From: an uncultured Pontibacter sp.
GTDB lineage: Bacteria; Bacteroidota; Bacteroidia; Cytophagales; Hymenobacteraceae
NCBI RefSeq assembly: GCF_947495565.1
Contig: NZ_CANLZM010000002.1
Coordinates: 457,978-521,977, forward strand
Length of the DNA: 64,000 nt
Direction of reading: 5' to 3'
The notes under the pieces were generated by a model. That model searched no databases, was not told the origin of the DNA, and was given only the letters and a program-made list of their open reading frames with translations. Of the stretch, positions 42,518 through 50,568 are shown one piece after another (positions within the stretch are counted from its first letter, which is position 1; the number at the start of each line of letters is the position of its first letter). Made by a program: the position numbers and the translations under genes.

Positions 42518-43756
42518 TTAATCTGCCCGAAGCGCCTCAATGGGTTTAATGTTTGCGGCTTTGAGGGCTGGCATTAAACCAGCAATAGCCCCTGACAGCA
42601 CAAGCACCACCGTTGCCGACAGCGCCACACCCAGATCTACTTCCGGGTTAGCAAAAAATGGCAAATCTGCACCGGAAAGCAGGTGCTCCACCAGCGCCAG
42701 CAGTCCCGTACCGAACAGCAACCCCATATATCCGGAAAAAGCCGTTATCACCACCGACTCCTGCAAAATCAGGCTTACGATAGAGAACGGAGTTGCCCCT
42801 AAGGCTTTGCGGACACCAATTTCGCGGGTGCGCTCTTTTACAATGATGAGCATGATATTGCTCACCCCCACAATGCCTGCTATCAGGGTGCCGATGCCCA
42901 CAATCCAAACAAAAATCCGGATGCCATTAAACAGGCCCTGAACTTTTAAGTATTCTGCTTCGGTGTTTTCCACGCCAATCGCCATGTCATCTGTTTCCGA
43001 AAACCTATGCCGCTGGGCCAGCAGCGCGCGCAGCTTATCTTCCATTTCTTTAGCCGGCACACCATCTGCAGCGGTAAGCAGCATCAGCTGCACCTGGTTT
43101 GGCTGGTTAAATGCGCTCTGCAGTGTCGAAAACGGAATGTAAGCGCGCTCCTCGCGGCGGCCGCTGTTGTTGCCACGCACTTTAAAAGTGCCCACTACTT
43201 TAAAATGGATGCCCCGAATATTCACATACTCCCCGATTGGGTTTTGCTCCCCAAACAGCACCTGCGCCACCTGATCGCCCAGTACGATCACTTTGCGTTT
43301 TTCGCGCTCATCTAACTCGTTCAGTATGCGGCCCCTGAAAGCGCGCTCGCCGTTCATCTCCATAAAGTCTGGGGCAGCGCCAAACACTTGGTATGAGCCG
43401 TTTTGCTTTTTGTAGTTGATGGTATACTCTCCCCACACGCGGTTGCGGGGTGCCATCATGTTCAGCTGTGACAGCTCCCGTTCAATAGCGCTCAGATCCT
43501 GGTTCGTAAACTTTATTTCACGGCCGGGCTTCATTCCTTTATGCGCCACAGCTGTTTTCCCGCTCCACACAAAAATGCTGTTCTTGGCACCGTCTCCGAA
43601 GCGGTTTATCACCCCGTTCTCCATCCCTTTGCCCGCGCCCAGCAGCAACACCAGCATAAAGATGCCCCAAAACACACCGAAGGCCGTCAGGAAGGTGCGC
43701 AGCTTGTTCTTGCGCATCGTACCCAGTATTTCCTGCCATTTATCTAAGTCGAACAT
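42518..43756 (-). CDS. MacB-like ABC transporter permease, first copy
   Basis: A 412-aa permease with the same layout as its downstream paralogue: first helix TAFGVFWGIFMLVLLLGAGKG, a MacB_PCD periplasmic domain, and an FtsX end with IGVRKALGATPFSIVSLILQESVVITAFSGYMG. No ATPase is fused. The ATPase gene lies 47 bp upstream and the adaptor downstream. The cargo is unknown; macrolides, peptides or lipoproteins are handled by relatives. Confidence 0.9.
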   Translation of the reverse strand: MFDLDKWQEILGTMRKNKLRTFLTAFGVFWGIFMLVLLLGAGKGMENGVINRFGDGAKNSIFVWSGKTAVAHKGMKPGREIKFTNQDLSAIERELSQLNMMAPRNRVWGEYTINYKKQNGSYQVFGAAPDFMEMNGERAFRGRILNELDEREKRKVIVLGDQVAQVLFGEQNPIGEYVNIRGIHFKVVGTFKVRGNNSGRREERAYIPFSTLQSAFNQPNQVQLMLLTAADGVPAKEMEDKLRALLAQRHRFSETDDMAIGVENTEAEYLKVQGLFNGIRIFVWIVGIGTLIAGIVGVSNIMLIIVKERTREIGVRKALGATPFSIVSLILQESVVITAFSGYMGLLFGTGLLALVEHLLSGADLPFFANPEVDLGVALSATVVLVLSGAIAGLMPALKAANIKPIEALRAD

Positions 43757-43803
43757 TTTTATTGCTGGTTGATAATTATTGATTGCTGACCCGGAGAAGA
43801 ACT

Positions 43804-44523
43804 TTACCGCTGTGCCACGCCTACAGCCGCCGCCTCGGCAGCTTCGTGCAAGCCATGATTATCGTTCACAATCAGGCCGTCTTTTAACCGGATGATGCGG
43901 TGGGTCTGGGCGGCTATGTCGTTCTCGTGCGTCACGATCACTACAGTCATGCCTTTGCCGTTTACCTCCTTAAAGATGTCCATTACCTCGTAGGATGTCT
44001 GGGTATCGAGGGCGCCGGTTGGCTCATCGGCAAGTATGAGTTTGGGTTGCGAGATAAGCGCCCGGGCTATGGCTACACGCTGCCGCTGCCCACCCGACAT
44101 CTCGTTGGGCGAGTGCTCGGCCCACTCTTTTAGGCCCACCATTTCGAGATATTGCAGCGCCAGTTTATTGCGTTCACGGCGGCCCACTTTCTGGTAGTAC
44201 AGCGGCAGCGCCACATTTTCCATGGCGTTTTTAAAGGACAGCAGGTTGAAGCTTTGGAACACAAAGCCTAAGAAGCGGTTGCGGTAATAGGCAGCCTTTG
44301 CCGCACTCAGGTTTTTGATGGATGTGCCTGCCAACGTATAACTGCCCTGGTCGTAATCATCCAGGATGCCCAGAATGTTGAGCAGCGTAGACTTGCCAGA
44401 GCCGGATGAGCCCATAATCGATACAAACTCCCCCTCCCGCACATGCATGTTAATACCTTTAAGCACATGCAGCTTGTTTTGCCCCACGGCATAGTACTTG
44501 TGTATATCCTGAAGCTGTATCAT
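43804..44523 (-). CDS. ABC transporter ATP-binding protein, MacB/LolD type
   Basis: A 239-aa ATPase with Walker A GSSGSGKST, ABC signature MSGGQRQRVAIARAL, Walker B LILADEPTGALD and H-loop VTHE. DEPTGALD and the FVFQSFNLLSFKNAMENV Q-loop region are typical of the LolD/MacB/FtsE group. It is the first gene of the four-gene exporter operon on the minus strand. Confidence 0.93.
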   Translation of the reverse strand: MIQLQDIHKYYAVGQNKLHVLKGINMHVREGEFVSIMGSSGSGKSTLLNILGILDDYDQGSYTLAGTSIKNLSAAKAAYYRNRFLGFVFQSFNLLSFKNAMENVALPLYYQKVGRRERNKLALQYLEMVGLKEWAEHSPNEMSGGQRQRVAIARALISQPKLILADEPTGALDTQTSYEVMDIFKEVNGKGMTVVIVTHENDIAAQTHRIIRLKDGLIVNDNHGLHEAAEAAAVGVAQR

Positions 44524-44873
44524 AGGCTAAAGATTTGATTAATAGACCTCTTATCTAATACGGTAGTCTGTTATGCAAGGTACTTTAAGTTATAAAAATT
44601 AACAGTTGCTTTATACTTACAACGATTTTATATCGACTTATCATGCATCTGTATCTACTAACTGGGCTTAACTGCAGCTCCATTTTAGTGAGCCGGCGGT
44701 TATGGCAAGTATAAAGTTAGCTAATGCCGCAGTGGCCGCTTGGTATAAATATAGATGCGAGTGATATTGGGTAGGTTGCCTGTAAATCCGGATTTATTTA
44801 AGATGCGCAGCAGTAACCTTAAAGTGCAACGGATGCGGAAATCCCGCGCCGTCGGAAAACGTACCATACATGT
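44524..44873. other. Gap between exporter operon and 44874 gene
   Basis: About 350 bp between divergent genes, with two over-represented heptamers (TATACTT near 44613, AAGTATA near 44708). I see no ORF, RNA gene, hairpin or full promoter box. Confidence 0.6.
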
Positions 44874-45428
44874 ATGCCGCCGCCATTACCCGAGCCCATC
44901 CTGTTCCACCCACTAAAGCACCATTTAGGCTACATTCTGGGCTTTGTGCAGGAAAGTATAGACCTGCCGGAAGTGCAGCTGCAGAAAGCCCTGCGCACTA
45001 TCGGAGGTTCGCAATTGGATCTGTATATTGGGCCGCTCACGGCACAGCAGCTCTCGGAAGAAGTGATTTTATACTTGCAGGAGCGGGATTTACTGCAGCC
45101 AGAGGCTTTCCGGGAGCACCTTGCGCCCAATGGCTACCGCACCTACACGCTTTCGGATAAATCGGTGTGGGCTATGCGCTGGGGTGTGCATGCCAACCGG
45201 CACGTGCACCTGCACCCCGGTCGCTATTCCCTGCATACGTTACGTGTTAAGGCCAATCATCTTAAAACAGCCATTGCTGTGGCTGTGGCAAGTATAAAGT
45301 ATGGCCTACGTATAAACCTGGAACTGCTGAACCAGGTGCGGGCAGCTTGGCTGGCGCTGCCGCCGGTGCCTGAGTATACTGCTGCGGAGGGTTTGGGAAA
45401 GGTGATGCTGTTATTGCAGTCATCATAA
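44874..45428 (+). CDS. Hypothetical protein
   Basis: A 184-aa soluble protein without signal or membrane helix. I do not recognise it. It begins LPEPILFHPLKHHLGYILGFVQES and has a central LSEEVILYLQERDLLQPEAFREHL and a His-rich WGVHANRHVHLHPGRYSLHTLRVKA segment. The composition is protein-like and the frame is intact with ATG and TAA. It is a single gene on the + strand, convergent with the pentapeptide-repeat gene, and shares the downstream bidirectional terminator. Confidence 0.75.
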   Translation: MPPPLPEPILFHPLKHHLGYILGFVQESIDLPEVQLQKALRTIGGSQLDLYIGPLTAQQLSEEVILYLQERDLLQPEAFREHLAPNGYRTYTLSDKSVWAMRWGVHANRHVHLHPGRYSLHTLRVKANHLKTAIAVAVASIKYGLRINLELLNQVRAAWLALPPVPEYTAAEGLGKVMLLLQSS

Positions 45429-45465
45429 AAAAAGGCCGCGCTACTTTTTAGAAAGTAGCGCGGCC
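45427..45465. terminator. Bidirectional terminator
   Basis: GGCCGCGCTACTTT pairs with GAAAGTAGCGCGGCC. On the minus strand a T-run follows; it lies between convergent genes. Confidence 0.85.
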
Positions 45466-45487
45466 AGAAAGATGTATGTTACATTTT

Positions 45488-46273
45488 TTATTGCGCCATG
45501 CGCTGCAGGGTAGCCAACGTTACGTGCTCGTTGTTAAATTTGGTATACTTAAAGTCATCGCTGCCTTTAAAGTTTGCGCCCTTAATGTTGAAGGATCTTT
45601 CGGCCTCAGCATATTTAAAGTTGGCAATGCCGTTAAACAACGCTTTCTCGAAATTCACGCCTCCGTTGAACTCAGCATACTTAAAGTTGGCCTCTCCCCT
45701 GAAATTAGCGCCTGCAAAACTTACGCGCTCCGGAAACTCAACATACTTAAAGTTAGCATCTCTATCAAAACGTACGTTGCTGAAGTTAGGGCCCTTGTCG
45801 AACTCGGCATACTTAAACAGTGCCTCCTCCGCAAAACGGCTGCTCATGAAATTGGCTTTGCCATCGAACTCGCTATACTTAAAGGCAGACTTCTTCTCAA
45901 AGTTACAGTTCTCGAAAACTACGTCTTTCTCAAAATTGGTATTGTATACTTCGTTGCTGCTGCTGAAAAGGCCGCCTTTCACTTCTTTGCTAACATAGGC
46001 CAGCACATCGCCTTTAAAGGTGCAGTTCACAAAAGTAAGTGGGGTCGTTACTGTGCTTACATACTCATTCGAGCCGATGTTGCCGCTGTTTTTACGCTCC
46101 ATGTTCTTGAGCGTGGTCATATCAAGGTCGCCGTCGATAACGGCATTTTTGTAAGACACAGCCTCGCCTCGGTTTATCTTTTCTATAATATCAGAAGCTT
46201 TTACGCGTGTCTGGGCCCAGGCCATTAGGGGCAGCATGAGCATTACGAGTAGTACCTGTACTTTTTTCAGCAT
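45488..46273 (-). CDS. Secreted pentapeptide-repeat-like protein with FKYxEF units
   Basis: A 261-aa exported protein. I start at ATG 46273, because this gives a clean signal peptide (MLKKVQVLLVMLMLPLMAWAQ); the longer frame to 46405 has no signal and crosses a terminator. From about residue 95 it is a run of pentapeptide-type coils with Phe at the core (FENCNF, AFKYSEF, NFKYVEF, NFKYAEF), repeating every 20 residues and suggesting a right-handed beta-helix. Function unknown. Pentapeptide proteins are usually cytoplasmic, so an exported one is less common. Confidence 0.85.
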   Translation of the reverse strand: MLKKVQVLLVMLMLPLMAWAQTRVKASDIIEKINRGEAVSYKNAVIDGDLDMTTLKNMERKNSGNIGSNEYVSTVTTPLTFVNCTFKGDVLAYVSKEVKGGLFSSSNEVYNTNFEKDVVFENCNFEKKSAFKYSEFDGKANFMSSRFAEEALFKYAEFDKGPNFSNVRFDRDANFKYVEFPERVSFAGANFRGEANFKYAEFNGGVNFEKALFNGIANFKYAEAERSFNIKGANFKGSDDFKYTKFNNEHVTLATLQRMAQ

Positions 46274-46357
46274 AGTTGTATGTGTTAAGGTTATAGGTTG
46301 CCGGAGGCGTTTGCTTAAAAGATGCAGCAAGTATGGGCAAGGTTGCCTGAGCCTCAG

Positions 46358-46414
46358 AAAAAAAGAATGCCTTTGCACCTTTCGCCTCAAAAAAGCAACT
46401 GGCACAAAGGCATT
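46358..46414 (-). terminator. Terminator after the 53-aa gene
   Basis: AATGCCTTTG (46366-46375) pairs with CAAAGGCATT (46405-46414), and on the minus strand CTTTTTTT follows. It separates the GntR-ABC operon from the pentapeptide gene. Confidence 0.7.
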
Positions 46415-46419
46415 TAGCT

Positions 46420-46581
46420 TTATTCGGCTGCCGGAGGGGCGGGTGGCGCCGGTGCTTTGTGTAGTGGTTCTGTGCTTACAGAGGCATCCAAACCATAATA
46501 TTTGGCGGTCCCCATTACCGCTGTGGCTCCCAGCAGTATCACGATGAACAGGCCCAGCAGAAGTTTATTACTTAGTTTCAT
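46420..46581 (-). CDS. Small 53-aa membrane protein
   Basis: A short gene: ATG at 46579-46581, TAA at 46420-46422. The product is one membrane helix (about residues 6-24, KLLLGLFIVILLGATAVMG) followed by a short region ending in a Pro/Ala tail (HKAPAPPAPPAAE). It lies 29 bp after the GntR gene on the same strand and before a terminator, so it looks like the last gene of the ABC operon. Function unknown. Confidence 0.65.
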   Translation of the reverse strand: MKLSNKLLLGLFIVILLGATAVMGTAKYYGLDASVSTEPLHKAPAPPAPPAAE

Positions 46582-46610
46582 GTAAATGCGCTTTAAAATG
46601 GTGAGATCAG

Positions 46611-46982
46611 TTAATTTATACTTGGACCCTCATACTTGGCAGCATACGCTTTCAAGTCCTCCAGCGACAGCCCCAGCAGTTTCATGGTTCTTAAAAACAC
46701 CGGAAGCTCCTCCTCCACAAACTGCTCTTTTTTCAGGGCGATGGTTTTTTCGAGGCCATCATCGGCCAAAAAGTAGCCAATGCCGCGCTTGTTGTAGATA
46801 ATGCCTTTGTCCTGCAGGTAGTTGAACGTGCGCATGGTGGTATTGGGGTTTACCTCAAACTCCACGGCCATATCGCGGATGGAAGGTATTTTGTCGCCGC
46901 TTAGCCATTCTCTCTTCAGGATGTTCTCGAAGAAGCGGTTGGCGATTTGTAGGTATATGGCTTGATTGTCTTTAAATTCCAT
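46611..46982 (-). CDS. GntR-family regulator, YtrA type
   Basis: A 123-aa repressor with a winged-helix domain (IYLQIANRFFENILKREWLSGDKIPSIRDMAVEFEVNPNTTMRTFNYLQDKGII) and only a short C-terminal helical dimer part, as in the YtrA subfamily. YtrA regulators are normally encoded with the ABC transporter they control. Here the ATPase and permease precede it in the same operon. A palindrome at the operon promoter (48800-48825) is its probable operator. Confidence 0.9.
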   Translation of the reverse strand: MEFKDNQAIYLQIANRFFENILKREWLSGDKIPSIRDMAVEFEVNPNTTMRTFNYLQDKGIIYNKRGIGYFLADDGLEKTIALKKEQFVEEELPVFLRTMKLLGLSLEDLKAYAAKYEGPSIN

Positions 46983-46983
46983 C

Positions 46984-47730
46984 TTACACTTGCCTTTCTT
47001 TCAATTTAAAATACGATACCACCAGCAGGTACAGCGGCAGCACAAACCAGAACAGGAATGGGATAACTTCCTTGAAAAGGAATCTCATGGAGTCTCTAAA
47101 TTCAACAGAGGTATTATCAGGGCCAAAATGCCTGCTTTCGCCGAAAAGAAGATACCCTACCCCGCCTGTATACATCCCTAATACTGTAAAGAGTATAAAA
47201 GCTGCCAGTAGGGTTTTCATGAAGTTATTCCCCTTGAATGTACAGGCTCCTAACAAAAAGATAGTCTGTAACACCATATAAGCGCTTATATCTCTGATAT
47301 TCAGGAACAAATATTTCGATTGGAAAAAAGAAAAAACAGGTTCCCCGATTATAAGCGCGCTAATAGCCATGAGAATCGAAAAACAAATCCCTATTGCTAC
47401 AACATATATTGGTGATGAGATTAACCAGGCTCCTATAAGTTTTTCAACTGTGGATACCGGAAGTGTGAGAAACATATAGCTCTTTTGGGGTGATTGCATC
47501 TCAGTGTATACTTTGCTCGAAAGTATAAATCCACAAACAAAAAAAACGATCCCAAACAAGTTAACGAGTATAGGAACGCTGCTGGCACCTTTGAAGTAAG
47601 GTAACAACACAGATGCAGCCAACAAAAATCCTGTTACTGCTACGATGCTAATCCATAGCGAATTAAGGTTCATGTATAGCTGCCGCTTTATAAAATGGCC
47701 CAGCCGTGTCAGGTCGAATTCAGTAGTCAT
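46984..47730 (-). CDS. ABC-2-like membrane permease of the GntR-linked transporter
   Basis: A 248-aa protein with six predicted membrane helices and no other domain. It starts LTRLGHFIKRQLYMNLNSLWIS, typical of ABC-2 type permeases. It overlaps the 72-aa gene before it by 4 bp and ends 1 bp before the GntR gene. With the ATPase encoded first in the operon it should form an export or stress-response ABC system like Ytr, whose substrate is unknown. Confidence 0.8.
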   Translation of the reverse strand: MTTEFDLTRLGHFIKRQLYMNLNSLWISIVAVTGFLLAASVLLPYFKGASSVPILVNLFGIVFFVCGFILSSKVYTEMQSPQKSYMFLTLPVSTVEKLIGAWLISSPIYVVAIGICFSILMAISALIIGEPVFSFFQSKYLFLNIRDISAYMVLQTIFLLGACTFKGNNFMKTLLAAFILFTVLGMYTGGVGYLLFGESRHFGPDNTSVEFRDSMRFLFKEVIPFLFWFVLPLYLLVVSYFKLKERQV

Positions 47731-47945
47731 AGTTTTATTTTGTACAAATGGTCGTCAACGATAGAATTATCTTTAATTATACTTTTCAGGAGTGCCTCCA
47801 CGGGGTAAGTATAGTTCACCTGTTTGGTGGTAAGCAGCACGGCACACACGGCGGCAATTAGCGCCGTTAACAGGGTCCGCAGACTTCGGAGCATCCTGCC
47901 GGTGGCAAGCTGGTTTATACTTGCAGTGTCAGGTTTAGTATTCAT
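47727..47945 (-). CDS. Small 72-aa membrane protein within the ABC operon
   Basis: Starts at ATG 47945, overlapping the ATPase gene end by 11 bp, and its stop overlaps the permease start by 4 bp. This tight coupling supports a real gene. The product has one hydrophobic helix (about residues 23-41, LRTLLTALIAAVCAVLLTT) and a polar tail. No family is recognised. Confidence 0.7.
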   Translation of the reverse strand: MNTKPDTASINQLATGRMLRSLRTLLTALIAAVCAVLLTTKQVNYTYPVEALLKSIIKDNSIVDDHLYKIKL

Positions 47946-48786
47946 ACTTCAGGTTGGCGAAGGCCTCGTTAATGGCAGGCGCATTTTTCACGATGCCGTT
48001 AAACAGCAGCTCCATATCCACGCGGCTATCCACACCTGCTATGTTCTTCACGATGCCCGCTTTGCGGCCCTGCAACTCCTCTGTGTATAAAATCTCCTGA
48101 TCCGGCACGCCTGCCAGGTTATACTCAAAAGCCAGTCGCTCAGAAATATGGGCAATGCTGTGGTTAAAGATGATGTTGCCTTGCTCCAGCACCACAATGT
48201 TATCGATCAGGTTTTCCAGGTCGCGCACCTGGTGGGTAGAGATGATGATGATCTTTTCCTCGTCCAGAGAGGCTGCCATAATCTTGCGGAACTGGCTTTT
48301 GGAAGGAATATCGAGGCCGTTGGTTGGCTCATCAAGTATGAGCACGCGGGCGTTGGTGGCCAGGCCAAAAGCAATAAGAAACTTCTTCTTCTGGCCATAA
48401 GATAGCGTGGAAAGCTTTGCATCGTCTGACAGCTCAAACTCTGCCAGATATGCTTCCAGTTGGTTTTGGCTGAACCTGGTATAGAAAACCGAATTGATCT
48501 TCACGAAAGTGGCCAGGCTAACCGGCGGCAGCTCAAATTCCTCCGGAATCATGTAGATATCCTGCAGCATGGCGGGCTTGCGCGCAGCGGCATGGTGGCC
48601 AAACACGGTGCACTGCCCGCTATCCGGGTACAGCAAACCAGAAATCAGCTTCAGCAACGACGATTTACCAGCGCCGTTCTTGCCCAGCAAACCATAGATA
48701 AAGCCAGGCTGCAGGTTTAGGTTCAGGTTCTCGAAGAGCTGCCGCTTCTTTTTGTACCTGAAATTAATGTGTGAAAGTTTAATCAT
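47935..48786 (-). CDS. ABC transporter ATP-binding protein of the GntR-linked operon
   Basis: A 283-aa ATPase. Walker A is LGKNGAGKSS, the signature is TLSYGQKKKFLIAFGL (SYGQ instead of SGGQ, as in the YtrB/bacitracin-export group), Walker B is VLILDEPTNGLD, and the H-loop is STHQV. A C-terminal extension of about 70 residues follows. It is the first gene of the operon, 33 nt below the probable TSS, which lies inside the operator palindrome. Confidence 0.92.
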   Translation of the reverse strand: MIKLSHINFRYKKKRQLFENLNLNLQPGFIYGLLGKNGAGKSSLLKLISGLLYPDSGQCTVFGHHAAARKPAMLQDIYMIPEEFELPPVSLATFVKINSVFYTRFSQNQLEAYLAEFELSDDAKLSTLSYGQKKKFLIAFGLATNARVLILDEPTNGLDIPSKSQFRKIMAASLDEEKIIIISTHQVRDLENLIDNIVVLEQGNIIFNHSIAHISERLAFEYNLAGVPDQEILYTEELQGRKAGIVKNIAGVDSRVDMELLFNGIVKNAPAINEAFANLKYEY

Positions 48787-48799
48787 AGTTTTATCGGCT

Positions 48800-48825
48800 T
48801 AGTGTATTAGATTACTAGTACACTA
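48800..48825. promoter_or_regulatory. Probable GntR/YtrA operator palindrome
   Basis: TAGTGTATTAG (48800-48810), spacer ATTA, CTAGTACACTA (48815-48825): 11-bp arms with one mismatch. It overlaps the expected TSS of the ABC-GntR operon. YtrA-type regulators bind such AGTGTA...TACACT palindromes, so autoregulation is likely. Confidence 0.7.
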
Positions 48826-48856
48826 CAAATGTAAAGGAGGTTTTCTGATTCGCAAG
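48826..48856 (-). promoter_or_regulatory. Promoter of the ABC-GntR operon
   Basis: On the minus strand CTTG (48853-48856), a 19-bp gap, then TACATTTG (48826-48833). It abuts the palindrome, so bound GntR would block initiation. Confidence 0.65.
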
Positions 48857-48900
48857 CGTTTAGCAAAAAATAATTTGGCTTCCCTCTAAAAAGTCTTGAT

Positions 48901-48953
48901 AAACAAACAGCGCCACCCTTTTGGGGTGGCGCTGCCAGGTATAAATTAATGTA
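48901..48953. repeat. 53-bp direct repeat, left copy (contains terminator)
   Basis: Matches 50507-50559 at 51 of 53 positions. It includes the stem CAGCGCCACCC/GGGGTGGCGCTG. On the minus strand it ends the esterase-like gene. Confidence 0.9.
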
Positions 48954-49007
48954 AGTGATTAGATAATAAGTATAAGCATAAATTTATCCTGTGCAGCTCA
49001 GAGGCTG

Positions 49008-50336
49008 CTACAACTTTAGCTTAATTGAGTTGACCCAAAGTGCTTGCCTGTCAAAATTTTTCAAAAAATTATTAAGCAGAAATGATTTGTTTATACTTAC
49101 CCTGTCATGATAAGCTACTTCACCATTTAAAATGATTTTAACAGGTTCTTCAAGATTTACCATCACATTACTTATTAATACCTCCAGTTCTTTAACACGA
49201 GATGTATTAATGTAAAAAGTATTGTTCTGGTAGAATCCTGTCACAGCTGCACTTTTATCAATAGTACCATAATACGGCTCATCTACAAAAACCTTATCTA
49301 TTTTGTTATAGCTGATGGTGTTCAGACCTTTATGCCATAAGCTTGCCTCTTGCGCTGCATTAAACTCATTGATTTTAAGCCAGTCGCACTGCTTATTATG
49401 TATATTATTAGTCTCCCAATAAACTTGCTTAGCAAAGGGGTTACGACTTATACCTTTCAAAAATTTAGTCGCTAACGGCAAATCTTTTAACAAGTGCTCA
49501 TCATAATGCTCATAACCATGATATTCTTTGTAGAGCACAGGGCTTTTTATACTATCTAGAAGAGTTACAATTAGCCTTGCCTGCTCTACAGGCCTAATTA
49601 CATCTTTATCAGAGTGCACTATGTATAGCGGCCTATTAGCAGTGTTTCTCAAATAGAAGTTATTTGCATGTATGTTAAAAATCATGGAGTTGTAAGCTAT
49701 AAAACCGGCAAACAGTGTTGGTTTATATAACAGAAGGCCAACACATCCATCGGATCCATCAGAATGACCCAAGCCATAAATTTTAGAGTCATCAATATTT
49801 AACACCAATTTTAACTCCTCCACTATACTTGCAAGCGTATTATAGGTAAGGTTTTGGCTTGGTTTGAACCCATTCCTAACCCAGTCAAATTGCTTGGATC
49901 GATCGGCGTAGGGCCTCACTACAATAAAGTCTTGCTTTGTAAAGTATTGGAAGAAAATATCCTCTTCTGATGTACTTGAGTCAGGCTTTAGCGCAGCCGT
50001 AAAAGAACTACGCCCTACAGCACCGTGAAGCAGCAAGAGTAATGGGCTTTTTTTAGAGTTGGAGTAGCCCTTAGGTATAAATATCCTCACAGGCACCTGC
50101 CCAAATACAGAATCATTATAGAAATACAGATACTCTTGATCTACCTGCGGTATCTCTTGGTATTGCTTCCATTCAGAAAGCAATCGGAATGTCGAATCCG
50201 AGCCTATCAGCTTGTTGTTCTTAATAGCTTCTATAGCCTCTAAAGGCGCACGTGACTTGGGAGGAAGCACCATACTTTGCCCTAAAGCTAAATTTAGGGT
50301 TAAAGTATACACTAATAGAATTACAATCTTTTTCAT
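49008..50336 (-). CDS. Secreted alpha/beta-hydrolase (esterase-like), AT-rich, possible acquired gene
   Basis: A 442-aa exported protein. It has a signal peptide (residues 1-19, ending LALGQ), a leader, then an alpha/beta-hydrolase core: oxyanion segment LLLLHGAVG, nucleophile elbow GLGHSDGSDG (Ser in G-H-S-D-G), acid VHSDKD, and His in KEYHGYEHYDEH. These match PHB-depolymerase/feruloyl-esterase-like predicted peptidases. A C-terminal region of about 130 residues (from SRNPFAKQVYWETNNIHNKQ) is beta-rich and unassigned. The DNA is much more AT-rich than neighbours, and the gene sits between two 53-bp direct repeats, suggesting insertion. Confidence 0.82.
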   Translation of the reverse strand: MKKIVILLVYTLTLNLALGQSMVLPPKSRAPLEAIEAIKNNKLIGSDSTFRLLSEWKQYQEIPQVDQEYLYFYNDSVFGQVPVRIFIPKGYSNSKKSPLLLLLHGAVGRSSFTAALKPDSSTSEEDIFFQYFTKQDFIVVRPYADRSKQFDWVRNGFKPSQNLTYNTLASIVEELKLVLNIDDSKIYGLGHSDGSDGCVGLLLYKPTLFAGFIAYNSMIFNIHANNFYLRNTANRPLYIVHSDKDVIRPVEQARLIVTLLDSIKSPVLYKEYHGYEHYDEHLLKDLPLATKFLKGISRNPFAKQVYWETNNIHNKQCDWLKINEFNAAQEASLWHKGLNTISYNKIDKVFVDEPYYGTIDKSAAVTGFYQNNTFYINTSRVKELEVLISNVMVNLEEPVKIILNGEVAYHDRVSINKSFLLNNFLKNFDRQALWVNSIKLKL

Positions 50337-50506
50337 AGCATCTGCAGTAAATAGGCTTAATTTTTATCTGCACAAGAGATGAAAATGATTTAGAATAGTT
50401 GCATATATAGCTCTATAAATATTATTATACTTTTTGAACTAGCTGAATTTTACTGATAGTTTTCTCAATTCAGCACGCATGATCCAGGCCTAGATATCCA
50501 CTGAGA

Positions 50507-50559
50507 AAACAAACAGCGCCACCCTTTCGAGGTGGCGCTGCCAGGTATAAATTAATGTA
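50507..50559. repeat. 53-bp direct repeat, right copy (terminator of lpd)
   Basis: Near-identical to 48901-48953. It lies 9 bp beyond the lpd stop and its CAGCGCCACC/GGTGGCGCTG stem is the natural lpd terminator. Confidence 0.9.
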
Positions 50560-50568
50560 TGAAACGGC

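Noticed and set aside
45540..45900. Regular 60-bp repeats, possible CRISPR array
   Set aside because: The period is the 20-residue coil of the encoded FKYxEF repeat protein, and the DNA between units is coding.
45476..46228. 250-aa and 166-aa open frames on the + strand
   Set aside because: They are antisense to the pentapeptide-repeat gene; the regular repeat keeps opposite frames open by chance.
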